The notes below the pieces were generated by a model. The model saw only the letters and a list, made by a program, of their open reading frames with translations. It made no database searches and was not told where the DNA came from. Both the position numbers and the translations under genes were made by a program. 64,000 bases of DNA from Vibrio neptunius (GTDB lineage: Bacteria > Pseudomonadota > Gammaproteobacteria > Enterobacterales > Vibrionaceae), in contig NZ_JXXU01000047.1 in NCBI RefSeq assembly GCF_000967495.1, forward strand, positions 1 through 64,000. The letters are read 5' to 3'. Each line of letters opens with the position of its first letter. Positions within the stretch are counted from its first letter, which is position 1. Positions 17,058 through 25,568 of the stretch are shown here, in pieces.

Positions 17058-17900
17058 TTAGTCCTCTACGGTGACGATCCGTTGATCAGGGTCCGCCAGC
17101 TCGCTCCCACAATATTTGCAATGCATCGCATCAGATTCGTGGCCCGATTTAGAACAGTTGGGGCATTTGACCAGAGATTTGTGTGAGTTCATTTCTTGAT
17201 TAAGTTCGGCGGTAATGATCCCCGTCGGAACGGCTAAGATAGAGTAACCAAGCAACATAGTGATAGAAGCGATGGCTTTGCCTAGATTGGTTTGTGGGAC
17301 AAGATCGCCGTACCCGACGGTTGTGATGGTCACGATTGCCCAGTAGATACTTTTAGGGATGCTCGTAAAACCGTTGTTTGGCCCCTCAATCACAAAGATC
17401 AGCGCACCAAAAATGGTGACGAGAATGGCGACAGTGCTGAAAAATATGAAGATTTTTCTTCTTGCCATCAACAATGAACGCAACAGGATGTTAGAGTCTT
17501 GTAAGTAGCGAACCAGCTTAAGTACGCGGAATATCCGCATCACACGTAATAGCCTGACGACCCCCATGAATGTTGCGGACGGAAAGAAAAACGTTAAGTA
17601 AGTCGGCAAAATGGCCAACAGATCGACAACGCCGTAGAAGCTTTTGGCATAAGCGACTGGTTTGGGTGAACAGTAAAGACGCAACAAATATTCAATAGTG
17701 AAGAGAGCGGTAAATGTATATTCACAATAACGCAGTTCTGTTCGCCACTGAGACGCGACGGCTGGAATGGACTCGAGAACCAGCACCAGTAACGAAGAAA
17801 GAATCGCAATGATGAGAGCAATATCAAAGGCACGCCCGGCTTTGGTATGCGTGCCAAAAATGATGATGTATAGGTGATGTTTGAGAGAATTGCGTGGCAT
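17058..17900 (-). CDS. Voltage-gated potassium channel (Kv type) with C-terminal zinc ribbon
   Basis: A six-helix tetrameric cation channel of the inner membrane. In the 280 aa, S1-S3 lie at about 25-110. S4 carries regularly spaced arginines (VVRLLRVMRIFRVLKLVR, about 114-131), the pore loop has the K+ selectivity filter TVGYGD (194-199), and S6 follows (about 208-232). The C-terminal tail holds two CxxC pairs (C246/C249 and C261/C264), a rubredoxin-like zinc ribbon. No RCK domain is present. The gene is followed on the same strand side by ychE upstream (52 bases), with separate functions expected. Confidence 0.9.
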   Translation of the reverse strand: MPRNSLKHHLYIIIFGTHTKAGRAFDIALIIAILSSLLVLVLESIPAVASQWRTELRYCEYTFTALFTIEYLLRLYCSPKPVAYAKSFYGVVDLLAILPTYLTFFFPSATFMGVVRLLRVMRIFRVLKLVRYLQDSNILLRSLLMARRKIFIFFSTVAILVTIFGALIFVIEGPNNGFTSIPKSIYWAIVTITTVGYGDLVPQTNLGKAIASITMLLGYSILAVPTGIITAELNQEMNSHKSLVKCPNCSKSGHESDAMHCKYCGSELADPDQRIVTVED

Positions 17901-17951
17901 GACGGTACTAACTTTTAAACGATAGCGTTAATCATACCTTCATCATCAATG

Positions 17952-18590
17952 TCAGGCCAATCCAGGAAACAAGTTACGCAAGCCATTAGCAATAAATTCA
18001 ATGCCAAGTGCTCCTAGAATTAACCCCATTATCCGCGTGATCACGTTGATACCCGTTTGGCCAAGAAAGCGGACTATCAGTGGTGCTGAGCGGAATAAGA
18101 ACCAAGAGCAAAGGCAGAATAAGCTGACGGTAATAATGATACCAAGGGTATCCAACATGGTTGGATAACGGGCACCATAAACAATCGTTGAACTGATCGC
18201 ACCGGGGCCTGCCATCAAAGGCATGGCGAGAGGCACCACGCCAATTTGTTCGCGGCTAACATATTCAGACTTTTCTTGTTTGTTCTGCTTATCTTCACCT
18301 AACTTACCACTCATCATCGAAAAAGCGATGCTAAGCAGTAGCAGACCACCAGCGACGCGAAATGAATCGAGTGAAATGCTGAACATATCTAGCAACATCT
18401 GACCCGCCAGTAGAGAAATGATAAGAATCACTGCAACCGCTAGATTAGCCGTTGCGGCCGTCTTATGCTTTTCTTCCAGCGTCATATGCCCAGTTAAAGA
18501 AACAAACACCGGCATGATCCCGACAGGATTTACAGCGGCGACTAACCCAAGAAAAAATTGTAAAAAAATTGCGATTTCGAACGTTTGCAT
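17952..18590 (-). CDS. ychE: MarC-family integral membrane protein YchE
   Basis: Six-helix inner-membrane protein of unknown function. At 212 aa it matches E. coli YchE closely, including GLVAAVNPVGIMPVF, SGKLGEDKQNKQEKSE and PLMAGPGAISSTIVYG. In E. coli ychE also lies beside and divergent from adhE, so this is conserved gene order. The family was once linked to multiple antibiotic resistance but that link was not upheld. Confidence 0.92.
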   Translation of the reverse strand: MQTFEIAIFLQFFLGLVAAVNPVGIMPVFVSLTGHMTLEEKHKTAATANLAVAVILIISLLAGQMLLDMFSISLDSFRVAGGLLLLSIAFSMMSGKLGEDKQNKQEKSEYVSREQIGVVPLAMPLMAGPGAISSTIVYGARYPTMLDTLGIIITVSLFCLCSWFLFRSAPLIVRFLGQTGINVITRIMGLILGALGIEFIANGLRNLFPGLA

Positions 18591-19197
18591 TGCGTGTGCC
18601 TACACAAAGTAAAGACCAGAACAGAGCCACCAGAGTGACATGCGGAATATAGTCTAAAATTGTCGGCGTAACGAATGAAAAAATCTAACGCTTATCTGAA
18701 TGGAAGAATAGGAAGGTCTATTTGCGGCTGCACTGTAACATTTTCGAGGTGTCTATTGATTTACACAAACGTTAACATTTGCACATTTTTAATAAAAAAT
18801 GAGTTGGATGTTAGCGCCTTATCCTCGATTAGATATAAGCTTAGTAGCACAATGTTCGTGGAGTACATGTAATTCCGTAGTCAGGAAATGAAACTTTTTT
18901 ACAGTTTGTGTTCAGTTGGAAAGTTGAAAGACGCATGATTGATAAATTTGTTGTGTTTTAAAATTTGTTTTTATTGTTTTAAATTCAAGTTCTTATGATT
19001 TTTACCTGACGCCAGCTACGACTTAATAGGTAAATAGTATTTCAGAACTGATCTGGGTCAATTTTTTTCATAACTTGAAATAATATAATCAGCCCTGAAA
19101 GCAATTTACTAAGAAAGACTGTGAAATCAATGCTCAATGCACCTACAGCTTACTTACTAAAAAGTTTTTAATATTTGTTAATTTTAGGAGATTCCCT
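18591..19197. other. Long intergenic region upstream of adhE
   Basis: About 600 bases, markedly AT-rich near adhE. It should contain the adhE promoter and a leader. An open frame of 65 codons at 18675-18872 has no ribosome binding site, unlikely composition and no known motif, so I treat it as non-coding. AGGAG lies eight bases before the adhE ATG. I could not place a convincing FNR or Cra site. Confidence 0.5.
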
Positions 19198-21900
19198 ATG
19201 CCTGTAACTAATATGGCTGAACTAGATGCAATGATTGCTCGCGTTAAAAAAGCGCAAGAAGAGTTCGCTACTTACTCTCAAGAGCAGGTGGACAAAATCT
19301 TCCGTGCAGCGTCTCTTGCCGCTAACCAAGCTCGTATCCCGCTCGCTCAACAAGCGGTAGAAGAATCTGGTATGGGTATTGTTGAAGATAAAGTAATTAA
19401 GAACCACTTCGCTTCTGAGTTTATCTACAATAAATACAAAGACGAGCAGACTTGTGGCATCCTAGAAGAGGATGACAACCTAGGTACTATGACTATCGCA
19501 GAGCCAGTAGGTATCATCTGCGGTATCGTACCAACGACTAACCCGACTTCTACTGCTATCTTCAAATCTCTAATCTCTCTGAAGACTCGTAACGGTATCA
19601 TCTTCTCTCCACACCCACGTGCGAAGAACTCTACTAACGACGCAGCTAAACTTGTTCTAGATGCAGCGGTTGCAGCCGGTGCGCCAAAAGACATCATCGG
19701 TTGGATTGACCAGCCATCTGTAGAGCTTTCTAACGCTCTAATGAAGCACGATGACATCGCTCTTATCCTTGCAACTGGTGGTCCAGGCATGGTTAAAGCA
19801 GCTTACTCTTCTGGTAAGCCAGCAATCGGTGTAGGTGCAGGTAACGTTCCTGTCGTTATCGACGAAACCGCTGACATCAAACGTGCTGTCGCTTCTATCC
19901 TAATGTCTAAGACGTTCGATAACGGTGTAGTATGTGCTTCTGAGCAGGCTGCAATCGTTGTTGACGAAGTATATGACGAAGTTAAAGAGCGTTTCGCTTC
20001 TCACAAAGCTTACGTACTAAGCAAAGCTGAAGCAGAGAAAGTTCGGAAAGTTCTTCTTATCGACGGCGCGCTAAACGCGAAAATCGTTGGTCAACCAGCG
20101 CCGGCCATTGCTGAAATGGCAGGTGTTACTGTTCCAACAGACACGAAAGTTCTAGTTGGTGAAGGTCTGGGTAAAGTATCTTACGACGACGCATTTGCTC
20201 ACGAGAAACTATCTCCAACTCTAGGTCTGTTCCGCGCTGACAACTTCGAAGATGCTGTGGCACAGGCTGTAACTATGGTTGAGATCGGTGGTATCGGTCA
20301 CACGTCTGGTCTATACACTAACCAAGACGTTAACGCAGACCGCATCCGTTACTTCGGTGACAAGATGAAGACTGCTCGTATCCTCATTAACATCCCGACC
20401 ACTCACGGTGGTATCGGTGACCTGTACAACTTCAATGTTGCACCTTCTCTCACTCTGGGTTGTGGTTCATGGGGTGGTAACTCTATCTCTGAGAACGTAG
20501 GTCCTAAGCACCTAATCAACAAGAAAACTGTAGCGAAGCGAGCTGAAAACATGTTGTGGCACAAACTACCTAAGTCTATCTACTTCCGTCGTGGTAGCCT
20601 TCCAATCGCACTTAGCGACCTAGAAGGTAAGAAACGCGCATTCCTAGTTACTGACCGTTTCCTCTTCAACAACGGTTACGCTGATGACGTAGTTAACCTG
20701 CTGAAAGCTCAAGGCATGGAAGTTCAAACCTTCTTCGACGTAGAAGCCGATCCAACTCTATCTGTAGTAGAGAAAGGTGCTGAAGCGATGAAGAGCTTCC
20801 AACCAGACACTATCATCGCGCTAGGTGGTGGTTCTCCGATGGATGCAGCGAAAATCATGTGGGTAATGTACGAGCACCCAGATACGCACTTCGAAGAACT
20901 AGCAATGCGCTTTATGGACATCCGTAAACGTATCTACAAGTTCCCTAAAATGGGCCAAAAAGCAGAGCTTGTTTGTATCACGACAACTTCAGGTACGGGT
21001 TCAGAAGTTACGCCATTCGCGGTGGTGACTGACGACAAAACTGGTGCTAAGTACCCACTAGCTGACTACGAAATCACGCCAAACATGGCTATCGTAGATG
21101 CGAACCTAGTCATGAACATGCCTAAGTCTCTTACAGCATTCGGTGGTTACGATGCGGTCACTCACGCTCTAGAAGCTTATGTATCTGTTCTAGCAAATGA
21201 ATACTCTGACGGTCAGGCTCTGCAAGCACTCAAGATGCTAAAAGAGTATCTACCATCAAGCTACGCAAATGGTGCAGCAGACCCAATCGCTCGTGAGAAG
21301 GTGCACAACGCAGCAACTATTGCTGGTATCGCGTTTGCTAACGCATTCCTGGGTGTTTGTCACTCTATGGCGCACAAGATTGGTGCTGAGTTCCACCTAC
21401 CACACGGTCTGGCGAACGCACTGCTTATCTCTAACGTGGTACGTTACAACGCGAATGACAACCCAACTAAGCAGACTGCATTCTCTCAGTATGACCGTCC
21501 ACAAGCACGTCGTCGTTATGCTGAAGTAGCTGACCACCTAGGCCTTAGCCAAGAAGGTGACCGTACTGCTCAGAAGATTGAACGTCTACTAGCATGGCTT
21601 GACGAGCTGAAAGCTAACCTAGACATCCCGATGTCTATCCAAGCTGCTGGCGTTTCTGAAGCAGACTTCGTTGCTAAACTAGACGAACTGGCGGTAGAAG
21701 CGTTCGATGACCAGTGTACCGGTGCTAACCCTCGTTACCCTCTAATCACAGAGTTGAAAGAAGTTTTACTCGCATCTTTCTACGGTAAAGCGTTCGTTGA
21801 AGGTGAGACTTTCGAAGGTACGACTGTTATCAAGAAGAAAGCAGATCAGGTAGCCGCTAAAGCAGCACCAAAATCAAAAAAAGCAAAAGCTAACGCATAA
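19198..21900 (+). CDS. adhE: Bifunctional acetaldehyde-CoA/alcohol dehydrogenase AdhE
   Basis: Converts acetyl-CoA to ethanol in two NADH-dependent steps during fermentation; the protein forms long helical filaments (spirosomes). In the 900 aa, the N-terminal aldehyde dehydrogenase (about 1-440) carries catalytic Cys246 in GVVCASEQA, the same position as in E. coli. A linker and an iron-dependent alcohol dehydrogenase (about 450-870) follow, with GGGSPMDAAK for NAD and metal-binding DAVTHALEAYVS and CHSMAHKIGAEFHLPHG. The C terminus is a Lys/Ala-rich tail. Codon choice is strongly biased, as in very highly expressed genes. A strong terminator follows at 21966. Confidence 0.98.
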   Translation: MPVTNMAELDAMIARVKKAQEEFATYSQEQVDKIFRAASLAANQARIPLAQQAVEESGMGIVEDKVIKNHFASEFIYNKYKDEQTCGILEEDDNLGTMTIAEPVGIICGIVPTTNPTSTAIFKSLISLKTRNGIIFSPHPRAKNSTNDAAKLVLDAAVAAGAPKDIIGWIDQPSVELSNALMKHDDIALILATGGPGMVKAAYSSGKPAIGVGAGNVPVVIDETADIKRAVASILMSKTFDNGVVCASEQAAIVVDEVYDEVKERFASHKAYVLSKAEAEKVRKVLLIDGALNAKIVGQPAPAIAEMAGVTVPTDTKVLVGEGLGKVSYDDAFAHEKLSPTLGLFRADNFEDAVAQAVTMVEIGGIGHTSGLYTNQDVNADRIRYFGDKMKTARILINIPTTHGGIGDLYNFNVAPSLTLGCGSWGGNSISENVGPKHLINKKTVAKRAENMLWHKLPKSIYFRRGSLPIALSDLEGKKRAFLVTDRFLFNNGYADDVVNLLKAQGMEVQTFFDVEADPTLSVVEKGAEAMKSFQPDTIIALGGGSPMDAAKIMWVMYEHPDTHFEELAMRFMDIRKRIYKFPKMGQKAELVCITTTSGTGSEVTPFAVVTDDKTGAKYPLADYEITPNMAIVDANLVMNMPKSLTAFGGYDAVTHALEAYVSVLANEYSDGQALQALKMLKEYLPSSYANGAADPIAREKVHNAATIAGIAFANAFLGVCHSMAHKIGAEFHLPHGLANALLISNVVRYNANDNPTKQTAFSQYDRPQARRRYAEVADHLGLSQEGDRTAQKIERLLAWLDELKANLDIPMSIQAAGVSEADFVAKLDELAVEAFDDQCTGANPRYPLITELKEVLLASFYGKAFVEGETFEGTTVIKKKADQVAAKAAPKSKKAKANA

Positions 21901-21963
21901 GTAAGCGCGTCAGTGTTGAGATAGGTTTTCGCTAGCACGAAACCTAATTATCGGGATAAGAAC

Positions 21964-21996
21964 AGGCCCCAACCGAAAGGTTGGGGCTTTTTTTTC
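21964..21996 (+). terminator. Terminator of adhE
   Basis: A 9-bp perfect stem, GCCCCAACC (21966-21974) with GGTTGGGGC (21979-21987), GAAA tetraloop, followed by eight T residues. Confidence 0.92.
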
Positions 21997-21997
21997 G

Positions 21998-22112
21998 GGC
22001 GGAGCCGTTAGAGAACGCTTCGCTGCTGGAGCGGGCTGCGCCCTGCGAGAAAACTGGAGCGCTTCGCTGCTGGAGAACTGGATCGGACTTCGTCCTCCGA
22101 GAGGTTGGGGTT
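21998..22112 (+). repeat. Array of short GC-rich hairpins joined by GAGAAC-like linkers
   Basis: Directly after the adhE terminator come four small hairpins with 4-bp stems and 3-base loops: AGCG/CGCT-type (two copies, in the repeated CGCTTCGCTGCTGGAG block), GGGC-TGC-GCCC, and GGAC-TTC-GTCC. They are separated by linkers such as TAGAGAAC, CTGGAG and GAGAACTGG. The composition is clearly different from the flanking genes. The first linker TAGAGAACGCTT (22009-22020) recurs inverted at 22228-22239. Confidence 0.6.
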
Positions 22113-22190
22113 GGTAGAACGGTGAAAGAACCTTTAGTACAAAGGTGTGGACAGTACTTTTTCCCTGGAAGAGATAATAATCCAGCACTC

Positions 22191-22226
22191 CAAATAAAAA
22201 GGGTTGACGCTCTCACGCCAACCCTC
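22191..22226 (-). terminator. Terminator of the minCDE operon
   Basis: On the minus strand GGGTTGGCG pairs with CGTCAACCC (22216-22224 with 22201-22209, one G-T pair, 6-base loop) and is followed by TTTTT. It lies about 75 bases beyond the minE stop, past the tandem repeat, so the repeat is transcribed in the 3' untranslated region. Confidence 0.75.
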
Positions 22227-22231
22227 TAAAC

Positions 22232-22311
22232 GTTCTCTAGTTCTCTAGTTCTCTAGTTCTCTAGTTCTCTAGTTCTCTAGCTTTCTACTTCTCTAGCTTT
22301 CTACTTCTCGT
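22232..22311. repeat. Tandem octamer/16-mer repeat overlapping the minE stop codon
   Basis: Six consecutive copies of GTTCTCTA (22232-22279) are followed by two 16-base copies of GCTTTCTACTTCTC-type sequence (22280-22295 and 22296-22311). The last copy includes the minE stop codon (complement of 22301-22303) and its final codons. The array therefore looks like a local expansion that grew out of the end of minE. Confidence 0.85.
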
Positions 22312-22564
22312 CTTCTGGAAGTTTGATATTCAGCTCCAACACTGAAATATCATCGTCTTTGTGTTCAAAAGAGAGATCAACCATAGAAGGATCCACAGCG
22401 ACGTATTTACCAATGACCTTGAGAATGTCTTCTTTTAGCTGTGGCAGGTACGAAGGTGATGGATCACCCTGACTGCGGCGCTCTGCAACGATGATTTGCA
22501 GACGCTCTTTGGCTAAATTGGCAGACGTTTTCTTCTGCGGGCGGAAAAATTCAAGTAATGACAT
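22301..22564 (-). CDS. minE: Cell division topological specificity factor MinE
   Basis: Stimulates MinD ATPase and drives pole-to-pole oscillation of MinCD so that FtsZ assembles at midcell. The 87-aa protein has the N-terminal membrane-binding and anti-MinCD segment (MSLLEFFRPQKKTSANLAKERLQIIVAERR) and the C-terminal dimer domain (DILKVIGKYV, LELNIKLPE). The ATG overlaps the ribosome-binding region at the end of minD with no gap (TAA then ATG, with GGAGG just before). The stop codon is inside a tandem repeat. Confidence 0.97.
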   Translation of the reverse strand: MSLLEFFRPQKKTSANLAKERLQIIVAERRSQGDPSPSYLPQLKEDILKVIGKYVAVDPSMVDLSFEHKDDDISVLELNIKLPEDEK

Positions 22565-23377
22565 TTAGCCTCCGAATAGTCGTTTGAAGATCCCTTTCTT
22601 CTGCTCGGTTAGGAAGCGGAAATCCACTTGTGATCCTAATAAGCGCTCGACTGTGTCGTCGTAAGCCATACCCGCGTCTGTCTCGTTATCGAAGATCACA
22701 GGGACACCTTTGTTTGACGCATTCAGTACTGCCTGACTTTCAGGGATGACGCCAAGCAGTGAGATATGCAGAATTTCTTCGACATCTTCTACGCTCAGCA
22801 TTTCACCTTGTGTCACGCGTGCTGGATTGTAACGGGTCAGCAGTAAGTGTTGTTTAACGGGCTCTAATCCTTCTTCAGCACGGCGAGATTTTGAATCTAA
22901 AATGCCCAAGATACGGTCTGAGTCACGAACCGAAGAAACTTCAGGGTTCGTTGTCACAATCGCTTCATCTGCAAAGTATAGCGCCATTAATGCGCCTTGC
23001 TCGATACCTGCTGGAGAGTCACAGATAATGAAATCGAAGCCCATTTCATCCAGTTCGTCCAAAACACGGCGAACACCATCGCGAGTCAGTGCGTCTTTAT
23101 CACGCGTCTGAGAGGCGGGTAGAATGAAGAGATTATCTGTGCGTTTGTCTTTGATCATGGCTTGATTGAGCGTTGCTTCGCCATTGATAACGTTGACGAA
23201 GTCATAAACTACGCGGCGTTCACAGCCCATGATCAAATCGAGGTTGCGTAGACCAATATCAAAATCGATCACTGCGGTTTTCTTTCCTTTCAGTGCCAGA
23301 CCTGAAGCAATAGCGGCACTTGATGTGGTTTTACCTACACCACCTTTACCTGACGTGACAACAATAATGCGTGCCAT
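22565..23377 (-). CDS. minD: Septum-site determining ATPase MinD
   Basis: ParA/MinD-family ATPase that binds the membrane in its ATP form and recruits MinC. The 270-aa protein has a deviant Walker A GKGGVGKTT near residues 10-18, switch regions FDIGLRNLDL and CDSPAGIE, and a C-terminal amphipathic helix (KKGIFKRLFGG) as membrane targeting sequence. Middle gene of minC-minD-minE. Confidence 0.98.
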   Translation of the reverse strand: MARIIVVTSGKGGVGKTTSSAAIASGLALKGKKTAVIDFDIGLRNLDLIMGCERRVVYDFVNVINGEATLNQAMIKDKRTDNLFILPASQTRDKDALTRDGVRRVLDELDEMGFDFIICDSPAGIEQGALMALYFADEAIVTTNPEVSSVRDSDRILGILDSKSRRAEEGLEPVKQHLLLTRYNPARVTQGEMLSVEDVEEILHISLLGVIPESQAVLNASNKGVPVIFDNETDAGMAYDDTVERLLGSQVDFRFLTEQKKGIFKRLFGG

Positions 23378-23397
23378 TATGTGTTCCTTATTAATCT

Positions 23398-24060
23398 TTA
23401 AACGGTTAACAACTCGAACTTGAGCGAGTCATTGTCCAAACTGAACATAACTTTTTTCTGCCAGTATTCATCAGCAAACTGTTCTGTGAGCCAATAGTGG
23501 CCGGCAATTGACATTAATTCGGCGTTAAGCTTATTGCAGATGATCACTGCACCCGTGTTGCCACTGGCGCCAGCAATCGCACGACCACGAAGTGTTCCGT
23601 GAATGTGAATAGAACCATCTGCAATAACCTCGGCACCTTCACTGACGTGGCTTAACACTACTAAATCACAGTCCTTGGCATAGATCTGCTGACCAGATCG
23701 TACCGGAGTACGAATGATTTTAGTCGGTGCCATTTTCGCCGGAGCTTGAGAAGGGGATTTACTAGCTGACATAACAGCAAAATCAGCCTCTGAAGCCAGA
23801 TTCTGAGTGCGTTTATCGCGGCACCCTGTCACACCAACCGGAATCATTCCGGCATGTGAAATCCCTTGTTTTAGTCTCGTAAAATCAATATCACCATCAA
23901 CTTTTGAAATATTGATGACAACAGGGGCGTGAGCGAAGAAAGCTGGCGCTTGTTCGACTTTTTCACTGAGAAATTGCAGTGTGTTTTCAACATCGTTGTT
24001 TGAAAGGTGTAAAACGGACAAAGTAAAACTACTACCTTTCAGGTCCGGTAAATTTGACAT
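23398..24060 (-). CDS. minC: Septum-site determining protein MinC
   Basis: Inhibitor of FtsZ polymerisation that acts with MinD at the poles. The 220-aa protein has an N-terminal FtsZ-inhibiting domain (about 1-105, with SFTLSVLHLSNNDVE) and a C-terminal beta-helix dimer and MinD-binding domain (about 115-215), marked by VRSGQQIYA, GAEVIADGSIHIHGTLRGRAIAG and the following strands. First gene of the operon, 20 bases upstream of minD. Confidence 0.97.
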   Translation of the reverse strand: MSNLPDLKGSSFTLSVLHLSNNDVENTLQFLSEKVEQAPAFFAHAPVVINISKVDGDIDFTRLKQGISHAGMIPVGVTGCRDKRTQNLASEADFAVMSASKSPSQAPAKMAPTKIIRTPVRSGQQIYAKDCDLVVLSHVSEGAEVIADGSIHIHGTLRGRAIAGASGNTGAVIICNKLNAELMSIAGHYWLTEQFADEYWQKKVMFSLDNDSLKFELLTV

Positions 24061-24222
24061 CTTTTTTTAGGAACCTCGTAAGGACGTTGCCTGAGACTAG
24101 GGTTGTCATGTTATATTCCCATAATAAGCACAGCAAGTTATCTTGCGCTCAATTGAGTGTTTTGCTGTAAAAAATAGCGAAACATTGACGTTCTCTGAAT
24201 CTAAACAGACAAAAGGCTTACC

Positions 24223-24510
24223 ATGCTTTGTGCAATTTATAAAAGTTCTAAAAAAGAAGGCGCTTACCTATATATCCCGAAAAAGGATGATTTTTCACAA
24301 GTTCCTGACACTTTGATGCAAATGTTTGGCAAACCTATTATGGTTATGGTGGTCAAACTGGAAGGGCGTACTCTGGCACAAGTTGATGTCGATAAAGTAA
24401 AACAATCTCTAATCGATGATGGTTTTTTCTTGCAATTGCCGCCGCCGCCAAAAAACCTACTCGATGAATATAAAGAGCAAAAACAAGCTCGTCAGCAATC
24501 TGAAGAGTAA
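24223..24510 (+). CDS. ycgL: YcgL family protein (DUF709)
   Basis: A 95-aa cytosolic protein of unknown function. It matches the family over its length: MLCAIYKSSKKEGAYLYI, the PDTLMQMFGKP segment and the C-terminal DGFFLQLPPPP motif. It is divergent from minC, as in E. coli, where minC-ycgL are also neighbours. The transglycosylase gene follows 42 bases later and may be co-transcribed. Confidence 0.93.
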   Translation: MLCAIYKSSKKEGAYLYIPKKDDFSQVPDTLMQMFGKPIMVMVVKLEGRTLAQVDVDKVKQSLIDDGFFLQLPPPPKNLLDEYKEQKQARQQSEE

Positions 24511-24552
24511 ATAATCATTGGATTGTTGTTTTTATTGCTCAAGGAGGGCAAT

Positions 24553-25518
24553 GTGAAGAAACTACTGTCAGTCGTTCTAGGATTAACACTCTCTACTTCT
24601 GTTTATGCGAATGAGATCAGTTTTGAGCAATATGTTGAAGGCTTAAAACAAGAAGCGCGTACCAATGGTATTTCGGAGCAAATTATCAATCAGGCTTTCG
24701 GCAATGTGACTCATAAGCCTCGTGCTGTAAAAGCGGATAAGAACCAACCGGAAAAGAAATTGACACTGGATGAGTATATTCCTCGTGCAGTCCCAGATTG
24801 GAAAGTAAAGCAGGCTAAAGCGCTGTACAAAGAGCACTATGCAGAGTTAAGCCGAATTGGTGAAGAATACGGCGTACAACCACGTTTTATTGTTGCATTG
24901 TGGGGCGTGGAAAGTAACTTCGGTAAATTTACAGGCAACTATCCTGTGATCGATGCATTATCGACGCTCGCCTACGACGGCCGTCGAGAAGCTTTCTTCC
25001 GCAAAGAAACCATGGCCGCACTGAAAATATTGCAAGAAGGACATATTCCATTCAGCGATTTTAAAGGCTCTTGGGCAGGAGCTATGGGGCAATGTCAGTT
25101 TATGCCTAGCTCGTTCCTTGCTTATGCCGCGGATGGAAGTGGTGATGGTAAGAAAGATATTTGGAATACCGAATCGGACGTGTTCGCGTCAGCTGCCAAT
25201 TATCTGAGTCAATATGGTTGGAACGACAAGTTCACTTGGGGGCGTCAGGTTAAATTGCCGCAAGGTTTCGACATGAACCTTGAAGGGCGTGTTGAAGGTA
25301 AAGAGAAAACGCTCGCTCAATGGAATCAACTTGGCATCACTCGTTACGATGGGAGCCCATTGCCACAAGTGAACGTGGATGCATGGTTAACTGCGCCAGA
25401 CAATGCCAACGGGCGAGTTTATCTGGTTTATAACAACTACAATGTTCTGATGAAGTGGAATCGCTCATACTACTTTGCTTTAGCCGTGAGCCATTTGGCC
25501 GACAGAATAACGCTTTAA
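24553..25518 (+). CDS. Lytic murein transglycosylase, MltB family (soluble, exported)
   Basis: Cleaves the MurNAc-GlcNAc bond of peptidoglycan with formation of 1,6-anhydroMurNAc. The 321-aa protein has a signal peptide (MKKLLSVVLGLTLSTSVYA) without a lipobox Cys, so it is probably periplasmic rather than outer-membrane anchored. The catalytic Glu is in LWGVESNFGKFTGNYP. GAMGQCQFMPSSFLAYA and NVLMKWNRSYYFALAV are further family motifs. I chose GTG 24553, preceded by AAGGAGGG five bases upstream; the open frame starts at 24523. Confidence 0.9.
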   Translation: MKKLLSVVLGLTLSTSVYANEISFEQYVEGLKQEARTNGISEQIINQAFGNVTHKPRAVKADKNQPEKKLTLDEYIPRAVPDWKVKQAKALYKEHYAELSRIGEEYGVQPRFIVALWGVESNFGKFTGNYPVIDALSTLAYDGRREAFFRKETMAALKILQEGHIPFSDFKGSWAGAMGQCQFMPSSFLAYAADGSGDGKKDIWNTESDVFASAANYLSQYGWNDKFTWGRQVKLPQGFDMNLEGRVEGKEKTLAQWNQLGITRYDGSPLPQVNVDAWLTAPDNANGRVYLVYNNYNVLMKWNRSYYFALAVSHLADRITL

Positions 25519-25527
25519 TTGTTTTGA

Positions 25528-25554
25528 TTAGGAGCTCTTTGGAGCTCCTTTTAG
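25528..25554 (+). terminator. Terminator after the transglycosylase gene
   Basis: AGGAGCTC (25530-25537), loop TTTG, GAGCTCCT (25542-25549), then TTTTAGTTTG. Confidence 0.8.
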
Positions 25555-25568
25555 TTTGTGGAGTCCCT

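Noticed and set aside
18745..18765. FNR-like site TTGATTTACACAAA upstream of adhE
   Set aside because: The second half matches the consensus poorly (3 of 5), and its distance to adhE is more than 400 bases.
18675..18872. 65-codon open frame upstream of adhE
   Set aside because: No ribosome binding site, erratic composition, in a region better explained as promoter and leader.
22232..22311. CRISPR-like repeat array
   Set aside because: Units are 8 and 16 bases in direct tandem without spacers, and there are no cas genes.
25455..25568. LysR gene start inside the transglycosylase gene
   Set aside because: The added residues do not resemble a LysR N terminus and a terminator lies between; GTG 25569 has a ribosome binding site.
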